Positions 24,555 to 35,276 of a stretch of DNA of 64,000 bases are shown here, piece by piece. The stretch covers positions 161,092,747 through 161,156,746 of the forward strand of contig NC_039363.1 of assembly GCF_003573695.1 (NCBI RefSeq), written 5' to 3'. The DNA comes from Papaver somniferum (lineage: Eukaryota > Streptophyta > Magnoliopsida > Ranunculales > Papaveraceae). Under the pieces are notes generated by a model that was not told the DNA's origin, did not search any database, and worked only from the letters and a program-made list of their open reading frames with translations. Every line of letters begins with the position of its first letter. The stretch's first letter is position 1. The translations under genes were made by a program, and so were the position numbers.

Positions 24555-24713
24555 TAGTCCCACATAGACTAAAATTTAAAGAGTTTTAGACTTAAATACC
24601 ATAGAATTGGCTAAAGGGCATGTCCCTTTGGGTCAACACACTTTTGTGTGCGGGAGAAGACCTAGACTAGGGCAAGGTTGCCTTTCCCGTACGCGCGGTG
24701 CTTCGCACCGAAG

Positions 24714-26221
24714 GTAACCATCTTAAACCAAAGGTAACTCCAAACGTCGTAACTCCAAAGGTAACCATCTTAAACCAAAGGGTGGTGTCTCTAAAAACAC
24801 CATCAAAGGTGACTTCTATAACTGTGGTAAAACCGGTCATATGGCCAAAGACTGTAGGGCGCCTAAAAAGACCAAAACAAAAAAATAAGACAAACATAGT
24901 AGATGAGTCTGGATATTTTACTGGCATGGTGTCTGAAGTCAACCTTGCCTCTAATGTGACCAATGTGAGAGACTGGTGGTTAGAAGAAATTTATGATTTG
25001 CATATACATCAGATGGATGTTAAAAATGCATTTTTATATGGTGAATTGAATGAAGAAATTTATAAGGACCAACCTGAAGGTTTTGTTGTGAAAGCTTTTG
25101 AAGACAAAGTATGCAAATCGAACAAATCTCTGTATGGTTTAAAACAAGCACCTAAACAGCGGCACGAATAATTTGATCATGTAATGGTATCTAATGGCTT
25201 CAAGATTAATGAATCTGATAAATGTGTTTACATTAAATCTGTGGATAATTCTCATGTTATTGTGTGCATGTATGTTGATGATATGCTCATATTAGGCAAT
25301 AACCTTGATATTATTAATACCACTAAAAGCATGCTTAACGAAAATTTTGACATGAAAAACTTAGGCCCTGCTGATGTAATCTTACGGATGAAAATCAGAA
25401 AGACGTCTGACGGATATAGTCTTAGTCAATCTCATTATGCTGAAACTGTACTTAAGAGATTTAATCATGAAAATGCTAAACATGTATCTACTCCTTATGA
25501 TCCAAATTGTAACTTGAAAAAGAACAAGGGTGAGGGAATTTCTCAACTTGAGTATTCTCGCATTATTGGAAGTCTTATGTATTTGATGAACTGCACAAGA
25601 CCTGACATTGCCTACACTGTGAGTATATTAAGCAGGTACACTTGCAACCCTGAGCGGGATCACTGGACTGCTCTCTACAGAGTTCTACGGTACCTGAGAG
25701 GAACTTCAAACTATTGCTTAAGTTTTGGGAAGTATCCTGCTGCGCTAGAAGGGTATTATGATGCTAACTGGATATCAGACTCAGATGAGTGCAAATCCAC
25801 TAGTGGGTACATCTTCACACTTGGTGGTGCGTCTGTGTCATGGAAGTCTTCCAAACAGACATGTATATCTCGATCCACTATGGAGTCTAAATTTATAGCC
25901 TTGAAGAATGCTAGAGACGAAGCTGAATGGATACGAGGTTTCCTGGGAAGATTTCCACTCTGGCCCAAGCCCGTGTCTTCGATCGCAATCCACTGTGACA
26001 GTCAAGCAACTATTGGTTGTGCAAGGACTAGTGTATACAATGGAAAGTCTATACATATACAAAGAAGACACAAGACAGTGAAACAACTACTCTCTACTGG
26101 TATCATCTCTATAGACTTTGTGAGGTCTAAAGAGAATATTGCAGATCCTTTGACGAAAGGTTTATCTAGAGAGGTAGTTAGATCCACATCGAGGGGGATG
26201 GGACTTAAGCTAATTGAATAA
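24714..26221 (+). pseudogene. Copia element 1: gag tail, RT C-terminal part and RNase H
   Basis: The first 270 bp hold a CCHC-type knuckle region ([17 protein letters not shown], with a Tyr-to-Phe or Cys change) and the usual [14 protein letters not shown] linker. RT resumes at [20 protein letters not shown] and runs to KQRHE, where a TAA at 25169-25171 ends the frame. RT then continues from 25184 with the catalytic YVDDMLILG. RNase H follows ([29 protein letters not shown]), ending at 26221. The second part is open for 345 codons. The same TAA occurs at the same codon in elements 2 and 3. Confidence 0.85.
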
Positions 26222-26713
26222 GTTACCACGAAGGATACTCAACCTTGTGAATGGAGATCCAAGATCAAGGTTCAATGAGACAACTAATTTATGGTGATAT
26301 CGGGACAACACTATCTTTGTCCCTCCCTATGATGTCGCTGTGTCACAGTGCTACCTGCATGAATTAGGATGATCTGTTGAGATCTTAATGATTTTCATGG
26401 ATTTGTTTAAAGCAGGGTGTAGAAGGACACTCTACAGACATTCATTAAGTCCGGGATTTAGCCCACGGCCAAAACGGGCACAACGACAAGAGCTTGGCAA
26501 CTTTCTTTTGAGACATCAAGTGTGGTTGTTATTTCTGAATTGCATTCACTATTGACGGTTCAAGACATTGTGTTCACCATTACAACAAGCAGTTCCGGTA
26601 ACCTCTCACTAAGTTAAGGTTCAATCTCTAGGACACCTTAGCCTAATTTTGATGTATTCTGTTTTCTCGTACTTTGTCGACATGTTTTTTGTTTTATCAT
26701 TCATGTGGGGGAT

Positions 26714-27000
26714 TGTTAGAAAAAACGGGTTTTGATTTAAAAACCAAATATGCACGGACTATGATTTGATCCCTACACCTATTGCCCACTAGTTGTTTAT
26801 TTAATTTGAATATATAAAACAATAGTTCCACATAGACTAAAATCTAAAGAGTTTTAGAATTAAATACCATAGAATTGGCTAAAGGGCATGGCCCTTTGGG
26901 TCAACACACTTTTGTGTGAGGGAGAAGACCTATATTAGGGAAAGTTTGTCTTTCCCGTACGCGCGGTGCTTCGCACTGAAGCACGCACGCCGCCATCCGT
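26714..27000 (+). repeat. Truncated Copia LTR, 3' of element 1
   Basis: It begins TGTTAGAAAAAACGGGTTTT after the polypurine-like CATGTGGGGGAT and keeps LTR homology to about 27000, ending after the CGCGCGGTGCTTCGCAC segment. The rest of the LTR has been replaced by a second copy of the 3' internal region. Confidence 0.85.
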
Positions 27001-27808
27001 ACTTCGTGAAACAACGGAAAGTCTATACATCTACATAGGTGAATCCAACAAAATAGTGTATACAACGGAAAGTCTATACATCTACAAAGAAGACACAAGA
27101 CAGTGAAACAACTACTCTCTACTGGTATCATCTCTATAGACTTTGTGAGGTCTAAAGAGAATATTGCAGATCCTTTGACGAAAGGTTTATCTACAGAGAT
27201 AGTTAGATCCACATCGAGGGGGATAAGACTTAAGCTCATTGAATAAGTCACTATGAAGGTTACTCAACCTTGTGAATGGAGTTCCAAGATCAAGATTCAA
27301 TGAGACAACTAATTTATGGTGATATCGAGACAACACCATCTTTGTCCCTCCCTATGATGTCACTGTGTGATAGTGCTACCTGCATGAATTAGGATGATCT
27401 GTTGAGATCTTAATGATTTCCCTATGTGGATGTATAGAAGCGGGGTGTAGCAGGACACTCTTAATGGACTCACCTATGTGGATGTTGGAAGTGGGGCCGC
27501 TTCCTGTGAGAATCTGAGCTGATTCTCTAGAGACATTCATTAAGTCCGGGATTTAGCCGACGGACAAAACGGGCACAACGGCAAGAGCTTGGCAACTTTC
27601 TTTTGAGACATCAAGTGTGGTTGTTATTTATGAATTTCATTCACTGTTGACGGTTCAAGACATTGTGTTCACCGTTACAACAAGCAGTTCCGGTAACCTC
27701 TCACTAAGTTAAGGTTCAGTCTCTAGGACACCTTAGACTAATTTTGATGTATTCTGTTTTCTCGTACTTTGTCGACATGTTTTTTGTTTTATCATTCATG
27801 TGGGGAAT
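27001..27808 (+). repeat. Second partial copy of Copia 3' internal region
   Basis: This stretch repeats the end of RNase H ([20 protein letters not shown] at about 27100-27160) and the 3' non-coding region up to the next LTR start at 27809. A short piece, GGAAAGTCTATACATCTACA, appears twice at 27015 and 27067 with an unrelated insert between, which shows local rearrangement. Confidence 0.8.
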
Positions 27809-27930
27809 TGTTAGAAAAAACGGGTTTTGATTAAAAACCAAATATGCACGGACTATGATTTGATTCCTAAGCCTATTGCCCACTAGTTGTTTTTTTTCAT
27901 TTGAATAGATAAAACAATAGTCCCACATAG
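27809..27930 (+). repeat. Copia LTR fragment, first 122 bp
   Basis: It starts TGTTAGAAAAAACGGGTTTT and stops after TAGTCCCACATAG, where lectin-gene sequence begins. In all other copies the LTR continues with ACTAAAATCTAAAG. Confidence 0.88.
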
Positions 27931-28318
27931 TCACATTTTACTTCCCTTGAGTTCTCCTCTCATTAATATTTTGCAGTTCATTTTGATTTTTTGATTCCTC
28001 AATATCTCCATGAAATGAGTAAATCAAAAAACATAATCACTGCAATTATCTTCCTTTCATGTTTTCTTATCATCTTTCCCTCAAATTCTTCAGCAGAAAA
28101 GAACAGTTATTATCCTTTCTATAGAAAGGGATTCAATCACACAACCGATTCCCAATTCTTCACAACTCTAGGTACAGCTTCAATTCATGGAGGAGCTCTT
28201 CAAATAACTCCAGATACATTGAATGACAAAAGCTATCTCATAGAAAAATCTGGTCGTGCTATGTTCAACCGCAGATTCAAGATTTGGGAAGAATCAAAAA
28301 CTGGAAACGCTTCTTAAT
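27931..28318 (+). pseudogene. Captured L-type lectin gene fragment inside Copia sequence
   Basis: Copia homology stops at 27930 and resumes near 28319. The insert holds 84 bp of 5' flank, then an ATG at 28015 opening a 100-codon frame that ends at TAA 28315-28317. Residues 1-27 look like a secretory signal peptide (ITAIIFLSCFLIIF core). The following part matches the N-terminal strands of the legume-lectin fold (GFNHTTDSQF, GTASIHGGALQITPDTLNDK and FNRRFKIWE). Such domains occur in L-type lectin receptor kinases and soluble lectins. The rest of the lectin domain, including the metal and sugar-binding loops, is absent. The stop codon comes from the junction, so this is a gene fragment, not a working lectin. 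Confidence 0.82.
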
Positions 28319-28674
28319 GGACACTCTTAATGGACTCACCTATGTGGATGTTGGAAGTGGGGCCGCTTCCTGTGAGAATCTGAGCTGATTCTCTAGAGAC
28401 ATTCATTAAGTCCGGGATTTAGCCGACGGACAAAACGGGCACAACGGCAAGAGCTTGGCAACTTTCTTTTGAGACATCAAGTGTGGTTGTTATTTATGAA
28501 TTTCATTCACTGTTGACGGTTCAAGACATTGTGTTCACCGTTACAACAAGCAGTTTCGGTAACCTCTCACTAAGTTAAGGTTCAGTCTCTAGGACACCTT
28601 AGACTAATTTTGATGTATTCTGTTTTCTCGTACTTTGTCGACATGTTTTTTGTTTTATCATTCATGTGGGGGAT
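28319..28674 (+). repeat. Third copy of Copia 3' non-coding region
   Basis: This stretch, together with the first 122 bp of the following LTR, is almost identical to 27453-27930, including features absent from the other copies, such as TATTTATGAATTTCATTCAC. It ends in the polypurine-like CATGTGGGGGAT. The near identity points to a recent duplication around the lectin fragment. Confidence 0.85.
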
Positions 28675-29688
28675 TGTTAGAAAAAACGGGTTTTGATTAA
28701 AAACCAAATATGCACGGACTATGATTTGATTCCTAAGCCTATTGCCCACTATTTGTTTTTTTTCATTTGAATAGATAAAACAATAGTCCCACATAGACTA
28801 AAATCTAAAGAGTTTTAGACTTAAATACCATAGAATTGGCTAAAGAGCATGAACCTTTGGGTCAACACACTTTTGTGTGAGGGAGAATACCTAGACTAGG
28901 GAAAGGTTTCCTTCCCCGTACGCGCGGTGCTTCGCACCGAAGCACGCACGCCGACGTCCGTCCGGGCGGGTCGGGTTCGGGTGTGGGTGTGGGTTCATTA
29001 GATCCTATCTTTTTGCTGAAACTTTTGGTACGTGTTTTCCACACATGTAGAAGAATCTTACTCCTTGTTTGTACGTGTTTGGCTTGGCTTCTATGTGTCT
29101 CGCATGCTTTTGACTGACAGACAAAAGAAAAATCAAAAGTTTTTTCTGCAAAAGCTGTTTTCTGAACCTGACAAAAGCATAAGTTGTTTTCTGCACCTGA
29201 CAAAAGCTTTGAGTCTTTCTTTGTTACTGTTTTCTATGCCTTTGTCTATCATGCGTGGGAATATTTTATGGTTAGTAACGGGTCATTTTTTGATTGCCAA
29301 TAAAATAAATTTTCAGCTTAGTTTTGAGATACACAGTTGAGAAGAAATACCTTCTTCCTCTCTTATTCTTCTCTGTTGCTGTTTTGTTTCTCTATAACTA
29401 TTTTCACTTCTTGATACATATCTTCCAAGCTCTTAGAGTACTCCCTTTGTATGGTACATAGAGGAGTATTATCAGTAGTTGTATCCTGGAGGTGACTCGC
29501 CAACTGCTATAACATCTCTCTACAAGAGGAGTAGCAGGCGATATTGCCTTTAGGTCAGCGCATCTCATACGTGCCTCTACTAATTCCTGCTACAGTTATC
29601 AATGCATCACCCAGAACATCAGTCAAGCGTCGGTTTAAGCTAAGTATGTTTTCTCAGTTAATTACGAATGTTGTTGCTATCTCCAACA
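28675..29688 (+). repeat. Copia LTR 1 (5' LTR of element 2)
   Basis: 1014 bp with TGTTAG...CCAACA termini. It contains a GC-rich stretch (CGCGCGGTGCTTCGCACCGA) and ends before the leader of element 2. The boundary was set by comparison with LTR 3, which leaves Copia homology after the same CCAACA. Confidence 0.88.
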
Positions 29689-29735
29689 ATCTAAAGGCAA
29701 TACCTTTTATTACTATTTTTTTTTTCTGTAACAAC

Positions 29736-32700
29736 ATGGGAAAAAGTACTGTAGACAAACCCCCAAAGTTTAGTGGAAAATACTTAAAACGATGGCAGTC
29801 CAAAATGCTATTTTTCTTAAAAGACCAAAGGTTAGATGAAATTGCGTTGGAAAAACCCTCAAGAAGGCTTCATGACCGTGGTTATGAAGATAGACTGGAT
29901 AGGTGGACTAGGAAGAATTACATGTGCAAAAACCATATTCTTAACTGCCTGGATGACTCCTTGTACGACTTTTATAATGCAAAAGAAAATTTTACTGCTT
30001 TTGATTTATGGGAAGCCCTGGAAGAAAAATATCTTGCTGAGGCTGCTGGAAGCAAGAAGTTCTTGGTGGCCAGGTTCCTTGAATATAAGATGAATGATGA
30101 AAAGCCTGTAGTTGAACAATTCATGGAACTTCAGCTAATCATCAACGAAATTCTTGCCGAAGGCATGTTTATTGATGAAGCTCTACAAGTATCTGCAGTG
30201 ATTGAAAAACTTCCACCCTTATGGAACGAGTACAAGAGGAGGCTGTGACACAAGACTCGTGAAATCACCATGATAGAGCTGGGGAAAACGATCCAAGTTG
30301 AGGAACTACTGCGCTGCAAAGACAAGAATCTGCTGTCGAGAAAAGACATGTCCAACAAAGCTCATATCCTAAATGATAATGTTGCAACAAAGAAATAACA
30401 TGATGGAAAATCTGAATCTAGCAAAAAGGGTAACAAACGTCGTAACTCCAAAGATAACCATCTTAAACCAAAGGGTGGTGTCTCTAAAAACACCATCAAA
30501 GGTGACTGCTATAACTGTGGTAAAACCGATCACATGGCCAAAAAATGTAGGGCGCCTAAAAAGACCAAAAATGATCCAAAACAGAAAAATAAGGCAACCA
30601 TAGTAGATGAGTCTGGATATTTTACTGGCATGGTATCTGAAGTCAACCTTGTCTCTGATGTGACCAATGTGAGAAACTGGTGGTTAGATTCTGGAGCCAC
30701 CAGGCATGTCTGCAAGTTCAAAAATACTTTCTCCTCTTATGACAAAGTAGGAGACGATGAGAAATTGTTTATGGGGAACTCTTCCACCGCGAAAGTGGTG
30801 GGAAAAGACAAGGTTGAATTGAAGCTCACTTCAGGAAAAACTCTCGCATCGAATGACGTGTATCACGTTCCGGACATATGCAAGAATCTTATCTCAAAAA
30901 CCATCTTACTTGGGAAAGGTTTTAAATTTGTAGCTGAGTCTAACAAAGTTGTAATCTCTAAAGGTTGTGACTTTGTAGGAAAAGGTTACGTCACTGAAAA
31001 CATGATTAATCTTAGTGTACTTTATTTGAACTTGAATGTTAATGCATCTTCTTCTGCTTATGTTTGTGACTCCTCACATGTTTGGCATAATAGACTAGGA
31101 CATGTTAATTTCAAATCCATTGAAAGACTTGCTACTTTAGGTTGCATTCCTAAAATAAATATTTACAGAGGTCATAAATGTGAAATTTGCGTTGAATCTA
31201 AATATGCTAGAAAACCCTTTAACAAAAAGGTTGAATGTAGTACAACTCCCCTAAAACTAATCCACTCGGATTTAGGAGATTTGAAATCAACACCAACTAG
31301 AGGTGGTAAAAAATGGTACATCGCTTTTATCGATGATTACTCACGATACTTTCAGGTTTATCTTCTTAGAAGTAAAGATGAAGCCCTAGATGCTATCAAA
31401 TTATATAAACTTCAAATAGAAAACCAAAGAGGTGTTACAATTAAAACTCTTAGGTCAGACCGAAGTGGTGAGTATGTGATACCCATAGGAGAATTTTGCA
31501 AACTTAATGGCATCATTCATGAAACTACTGCACATTCTTCACCTGAGTCGAATGGAGTAGCTGAAAGGAAAAACCGGATACTCATAGATATGTTGAACGC
31601 TATGTTAGCTAGTTCAGGGCTACCTTCGAACCTGTGGGGGGAAGAAATTCTCTCTGCTTGCTATATCTTGAACCAAGTTCCATTTAAGAAATCTGACAAA
31701 ACTCCATATGAGTTATGGAGAGGTAGACAACCTTCATATGCATTCTTTAAAGTGTGGGGGAGTTTGGCCAAGATGGCCATTCCTCGTTCCAAGAAAACCA
31801 AAATAGGACCTAAAACTGTGGATTGTGTTTTCCTAGGCTATACTGAGCACACTAGTGCTTATAGGTTCATGGTCATTGGTCAGAACACCATAATGGAATC
31901 TAGAGATGCAGTGTTTTTTGAACACATTTTTCCTTTAGGGTTTGGACCTCGCAAAAGGGTCCACGATGACCTCACATATGTTCCTTCAACTAGTCAACCC
32001 CGTCTCTATATGATGAGACCGAACCCAGAAAAAGTAAGAGGGTTAGAACCGAGAAAGGTTTCGGTCCATATTTTGTGACTTTTACGGTGAAGTCTGAACC
32101 CCAAACCTATAAGGAAGCTATGACTTCTCCGGAAGCTCCCTTCTGGGAAGAAGCTTCGATTAATGAGTGGGATTCCATTCAACAAAACGAAACTTGGGAG
32201 CTTGTAGACTTACCTCCTGGTAGTAAAACCATAGTTTGCAAATGGGTCTTCAAAAGGAAGCTTAGAACAGATGGAACTATAGAAAAATACAAAGCTAGGT
32301 TGGTAGCTAAGGTCTATAGACAACATGAAGGATTAGATTTCTTTGATACTTGTTCACCGGTCACAAAAATCACTTCTATTAGGATGCTGATTGCGATTGC
32401 TTCTATTTATGATTTGCATATACATCAGATGGATGTTAAAACTGCATTTTTATATGGTGAATTGAATGAAGAAATTTATATGGACCAACCTGAAGGTTGA
32501 AAGGTTTTGAATACAAACTATGCAAATTGAACAAATATCTGTATGGTTTAAAACAAGCACCTAAACAGTGGCACGAATAATTTCATCATGTAATGGTATC
32601 TGATGACTTCAAGGTTAATGAATCTGATAAATGTGTTTACGTTAAATTTGTGGATGATTCTCATGATATTGTGTGCCTGTATGTTGATGATATACTCATA

Positions 32701-33685
32701 TTAGGCAGTAACCTTGATATTATTAATACCACTAAAAGCATGCTTAACGAAAATTTTGACATGAAAGACTTAGGACCCGCTGATGTAATCTTAGGGATGA
32801 AAATCAGAAAGACGTCTGATGGATATAGTCTTAGTCAATCTCATTATGCTGAAATTGTACTTAAGAGATTTAATCATGAAAATGCTAAACCTGTATCTAC
32901 TCTTTATGATCCCAATTGTAACTTGAAAAAGAACAAGGGTGAGGAATTTCTCAACTTGAGTATTCTCGCATTATTGGCAGTCTTATGTATTTGATGAACT
33001 GCACAAGACCTGACATTTCCTACACTGTGAGTATATTAAGCAGGTACACTTGCAACCCTGGGCGGGATCACTGGAATGCTATGTAAAGAGTTCTACGGTA
33101 CCTGAGAGGAACTTCAAACTATTGCTTAAGTTTTGGGAAGTATCCTGCTGTGCTAGAAGGGTATTGTGATGCTAACTGGATATCAGACTCAGATGAGTGC
33201 AAATCCACTAGTGGGTACATCTTCGCACTTGGAGGTACGTCTGTGTCATGGAATTCTTCCAAACAGACATGTAGAGATCGATCCACTATGGAGTCTGAGT
33301 TTATAGCCTTGGAGAAAGATGGAGAGGAAGCTGAATGGATACGAGGTTCCCTGGGAGGAATTCCACTTTGGCCCAAGCCCGTGTCTTCGATCGCAATCCA
33401 CTGTGACTGTCTAGCTGCTATTGGTTGCGCAAGGAATAATGTATACAATGGAAAGTCTATACATCTACAAAGAAGACAGAGACAGTGAAACAACTACTCT
33501 CTACTGGTATCATCTCTATAGACTTTGTGAGGTCTAAAGAGAATATTGCAGATCCTTTGACGAAAGGTTTATCTAGAGAGGTAGTTAGATCCACATCGAG
33601 GGGAATGGGACTTAATCTCATTGAACAAGTCACCATGAAGGATACCCAACCTTGTGAATGGAGCTCCAAGATCAAGGTTCAATGA
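29736..33685 (+). pseudogene. Copia element 2 gag-pol
   Basis: Gag starts at the ATG at 29736 (MGKSTVDKPPKFSG) and stops at a TGA at 30246, where element 3 has CGA. A second stop near 30396 precedes the zinc knuckle (CYNCGKTDHMAKKC). The main pol frame stays open to 32078: protease DSGATRHVC, GAG-pre-integrase, and an integrase core with acidic residues in HSDLGD, RSDRSGEY and NGVAERKN. A one-base loss near 32000 shifts into RT (32075-32500). RT then has a small deletion near 32500 and a TAA at 32578-32580 before the catalytic YVDDILILG. RNase H (33150-33685) is broken by further shifts. Confidence 0.88.
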
Positions 33686-34187
33686 GACAACTAATTTATG
33701 GTGGTATTGATATAGCACTATCTTTGTCCCTCCCTATGATGTCACTGTGTGATAGTGCTACCTGCATGAATTGGGATGATCTGTTGAGATCTTAATGATT
33801 TCGATGGCTTTATTTAAAGCAGGGTGCAGCAGGACACTCTTAATGGACTCACCTATGTGGATGTTGGAAGTGGGGACGCTTCCTATGAGAATCTGAGCTG
33901 ATTCTCTAGAGACATTCATTAAGTCCGGGATTTAGCCCACGGCCAAAACGGACACAACGGCAAGAGCTTGTCAGCTTTCTTTTGAGACATCAAGTGTGGT
34001 TGTTATTTCTGAATTGCATTCACTGTTGAAGGTTCAAGACATTGTGTTCACCGTTATAATAAGTAGTTCTGGTAACCTCTCACTAAGTTAAGGTTCAATC
34101 TCTAGGACACCTTAGCCTAATTTTGATGTATTCTGTTTTCTCGTACTTTGTCGACATGTTTTTTGTTTTATCATTCATGTGGGGGAT

Positions 34188-35231
34188 TGTTAGAAAAAAC
34201 GGGTTTTGATTTAAAAACTAAATATGCACGAAATAAGATTTGATCCTTAGACCTATTGCCCACTAGTTGTTTTTTTTCTTCATTTGAATAGATAAAACAA
34301 TAGTCCCACCTAGACTAAAATCTAAAGAGTTTTAGACTTAAATACCATAGAATTGGCTAAAGGGCATGACCCTTTGGGTCAACACACATTTGTGTGAGGG
34401 AGAAGACCTAGACTAGGGAAAGGTTGCCTTTCCCGTACGCGCGGTTCTTCGCACCGAAGCACGCACGCACGCACGCCGCCGTCTGTCTGGCGGGGCGAAC
34501 GGTCGGGACGGGTGTGGGTGTGGGTTCATTAGATCCTATCTTTGCTGAAACTTTTGGTACGTGTTTTCCACGCATGTAGAAGAATCTTACTCCTTGTCTG
34601 TAAGTGTTTGGCTTAGCTTATATGTGTCTCGCATGCTTTTGACTGACTGAAAAAGAAAAATCCAAAGTTGTTTTCTGCAAAAGCTGTTTTCTGAACCTGA
34701 CAAAAGCAAAAGCTGTTATCTGCATAAGTTGTTTTCTGCACCTGACAAAAGCTTTGAGTCTTTCTTTGTTACTGTTTTCTATGCCTTTGTCTATCATGCG
34801 TGGGAATTTTTAATGGTTAGTAACGGGTCAATTTTTGATTGCCAATAAAAGGAATTTTCGGCTCAGTTTTGAGATACACAGTAGAGAAGAAATACCTTCT
34901 TCCTCTCTTATTATTCTATGTTGCTGTTTTTTTTCTCTGTAACTATTTTCACTTCTTCATACATCTCTGCCAAGCTCTTAGAGTACTCTCTTTGTATGCT
35001 ACATAGAGGAGTATCATCAGTAGTTGTATCCTGGAGGTGACTCGCCAACTGTTATAGCATCTCTCCACAAGAGGAGTAGCAGGTGATATTGCATTTAGGT
35101 CAGCGTATCCATACGTGCCTCTACTAATTCCTGCTACATTTATCAGTGCATCTCCTGGAATATCAGTCAAGCGTCGGTTTAAGCTACGTATTTTTCTCAG
35201 TTAATTACGATTGTTGTTACTATCTCCAATA
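34188..35231 (+). repeat. Copia LTR 2, shared by elements 2 and 3
   Basis: About 1044 bp, beginning TGTTAGAAAAAACGGGTTTT. It is preceded by a polypurine-like GTGGGGGAT, so it acts as the 3' LTR of element 2, and is followed by the leader and gag of element 3, so it acts as that element's 5' LTR. Confidence 0.88.
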
Positions 35232-35276
35232 CTTAAAAGGCAATACCTTTCATTACTATTTTTTTTTTGTAACAAC

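Larger units (their letters stand above)
24555..27000 (+). mobile_element. Ty1/copia element 1, internally deleted
   Basis: It starts with a fragment of the family LTR (24555-24713), jumps directly into the end of gag with a zinc knuckle, then jumps again from the protease region to mid-RT near 24983. From there RT and RNase H run to 26221, followed by the usual 3' non-coding region and an LTR start at 26714 that breaks off near 27000. LTR 3' half, gag, protease and integrase are missing, so the copy is dead. Confidence 0.85.
28675..35231 (+). mobile_element. Ty1/copia element 2
   Basis: LTR (28675-29688), internal region with gag-pol, then LTR (34188-35231). The right LTR is shared with element 3. 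The internal order gag, protease, integrase, RT, RNase H is the Ty1/copia order. It carries several stops and frameshifts. I could not find a standard initiator-tRNA primer-binding site after the LTR. Confidence 0.9.

Noticed and set aside
24371..24589. 72-codon frame before the Copia array
   Set aside because: It has no domain similarity, and its end lies in LTR sequence.
28015..28317. Intact small secreted lectin gene
   Set aside because: Only the first part of the lectin domain is present, the stop is created at the junction with Copia sequence, and both sides are retrotransposon DNA.
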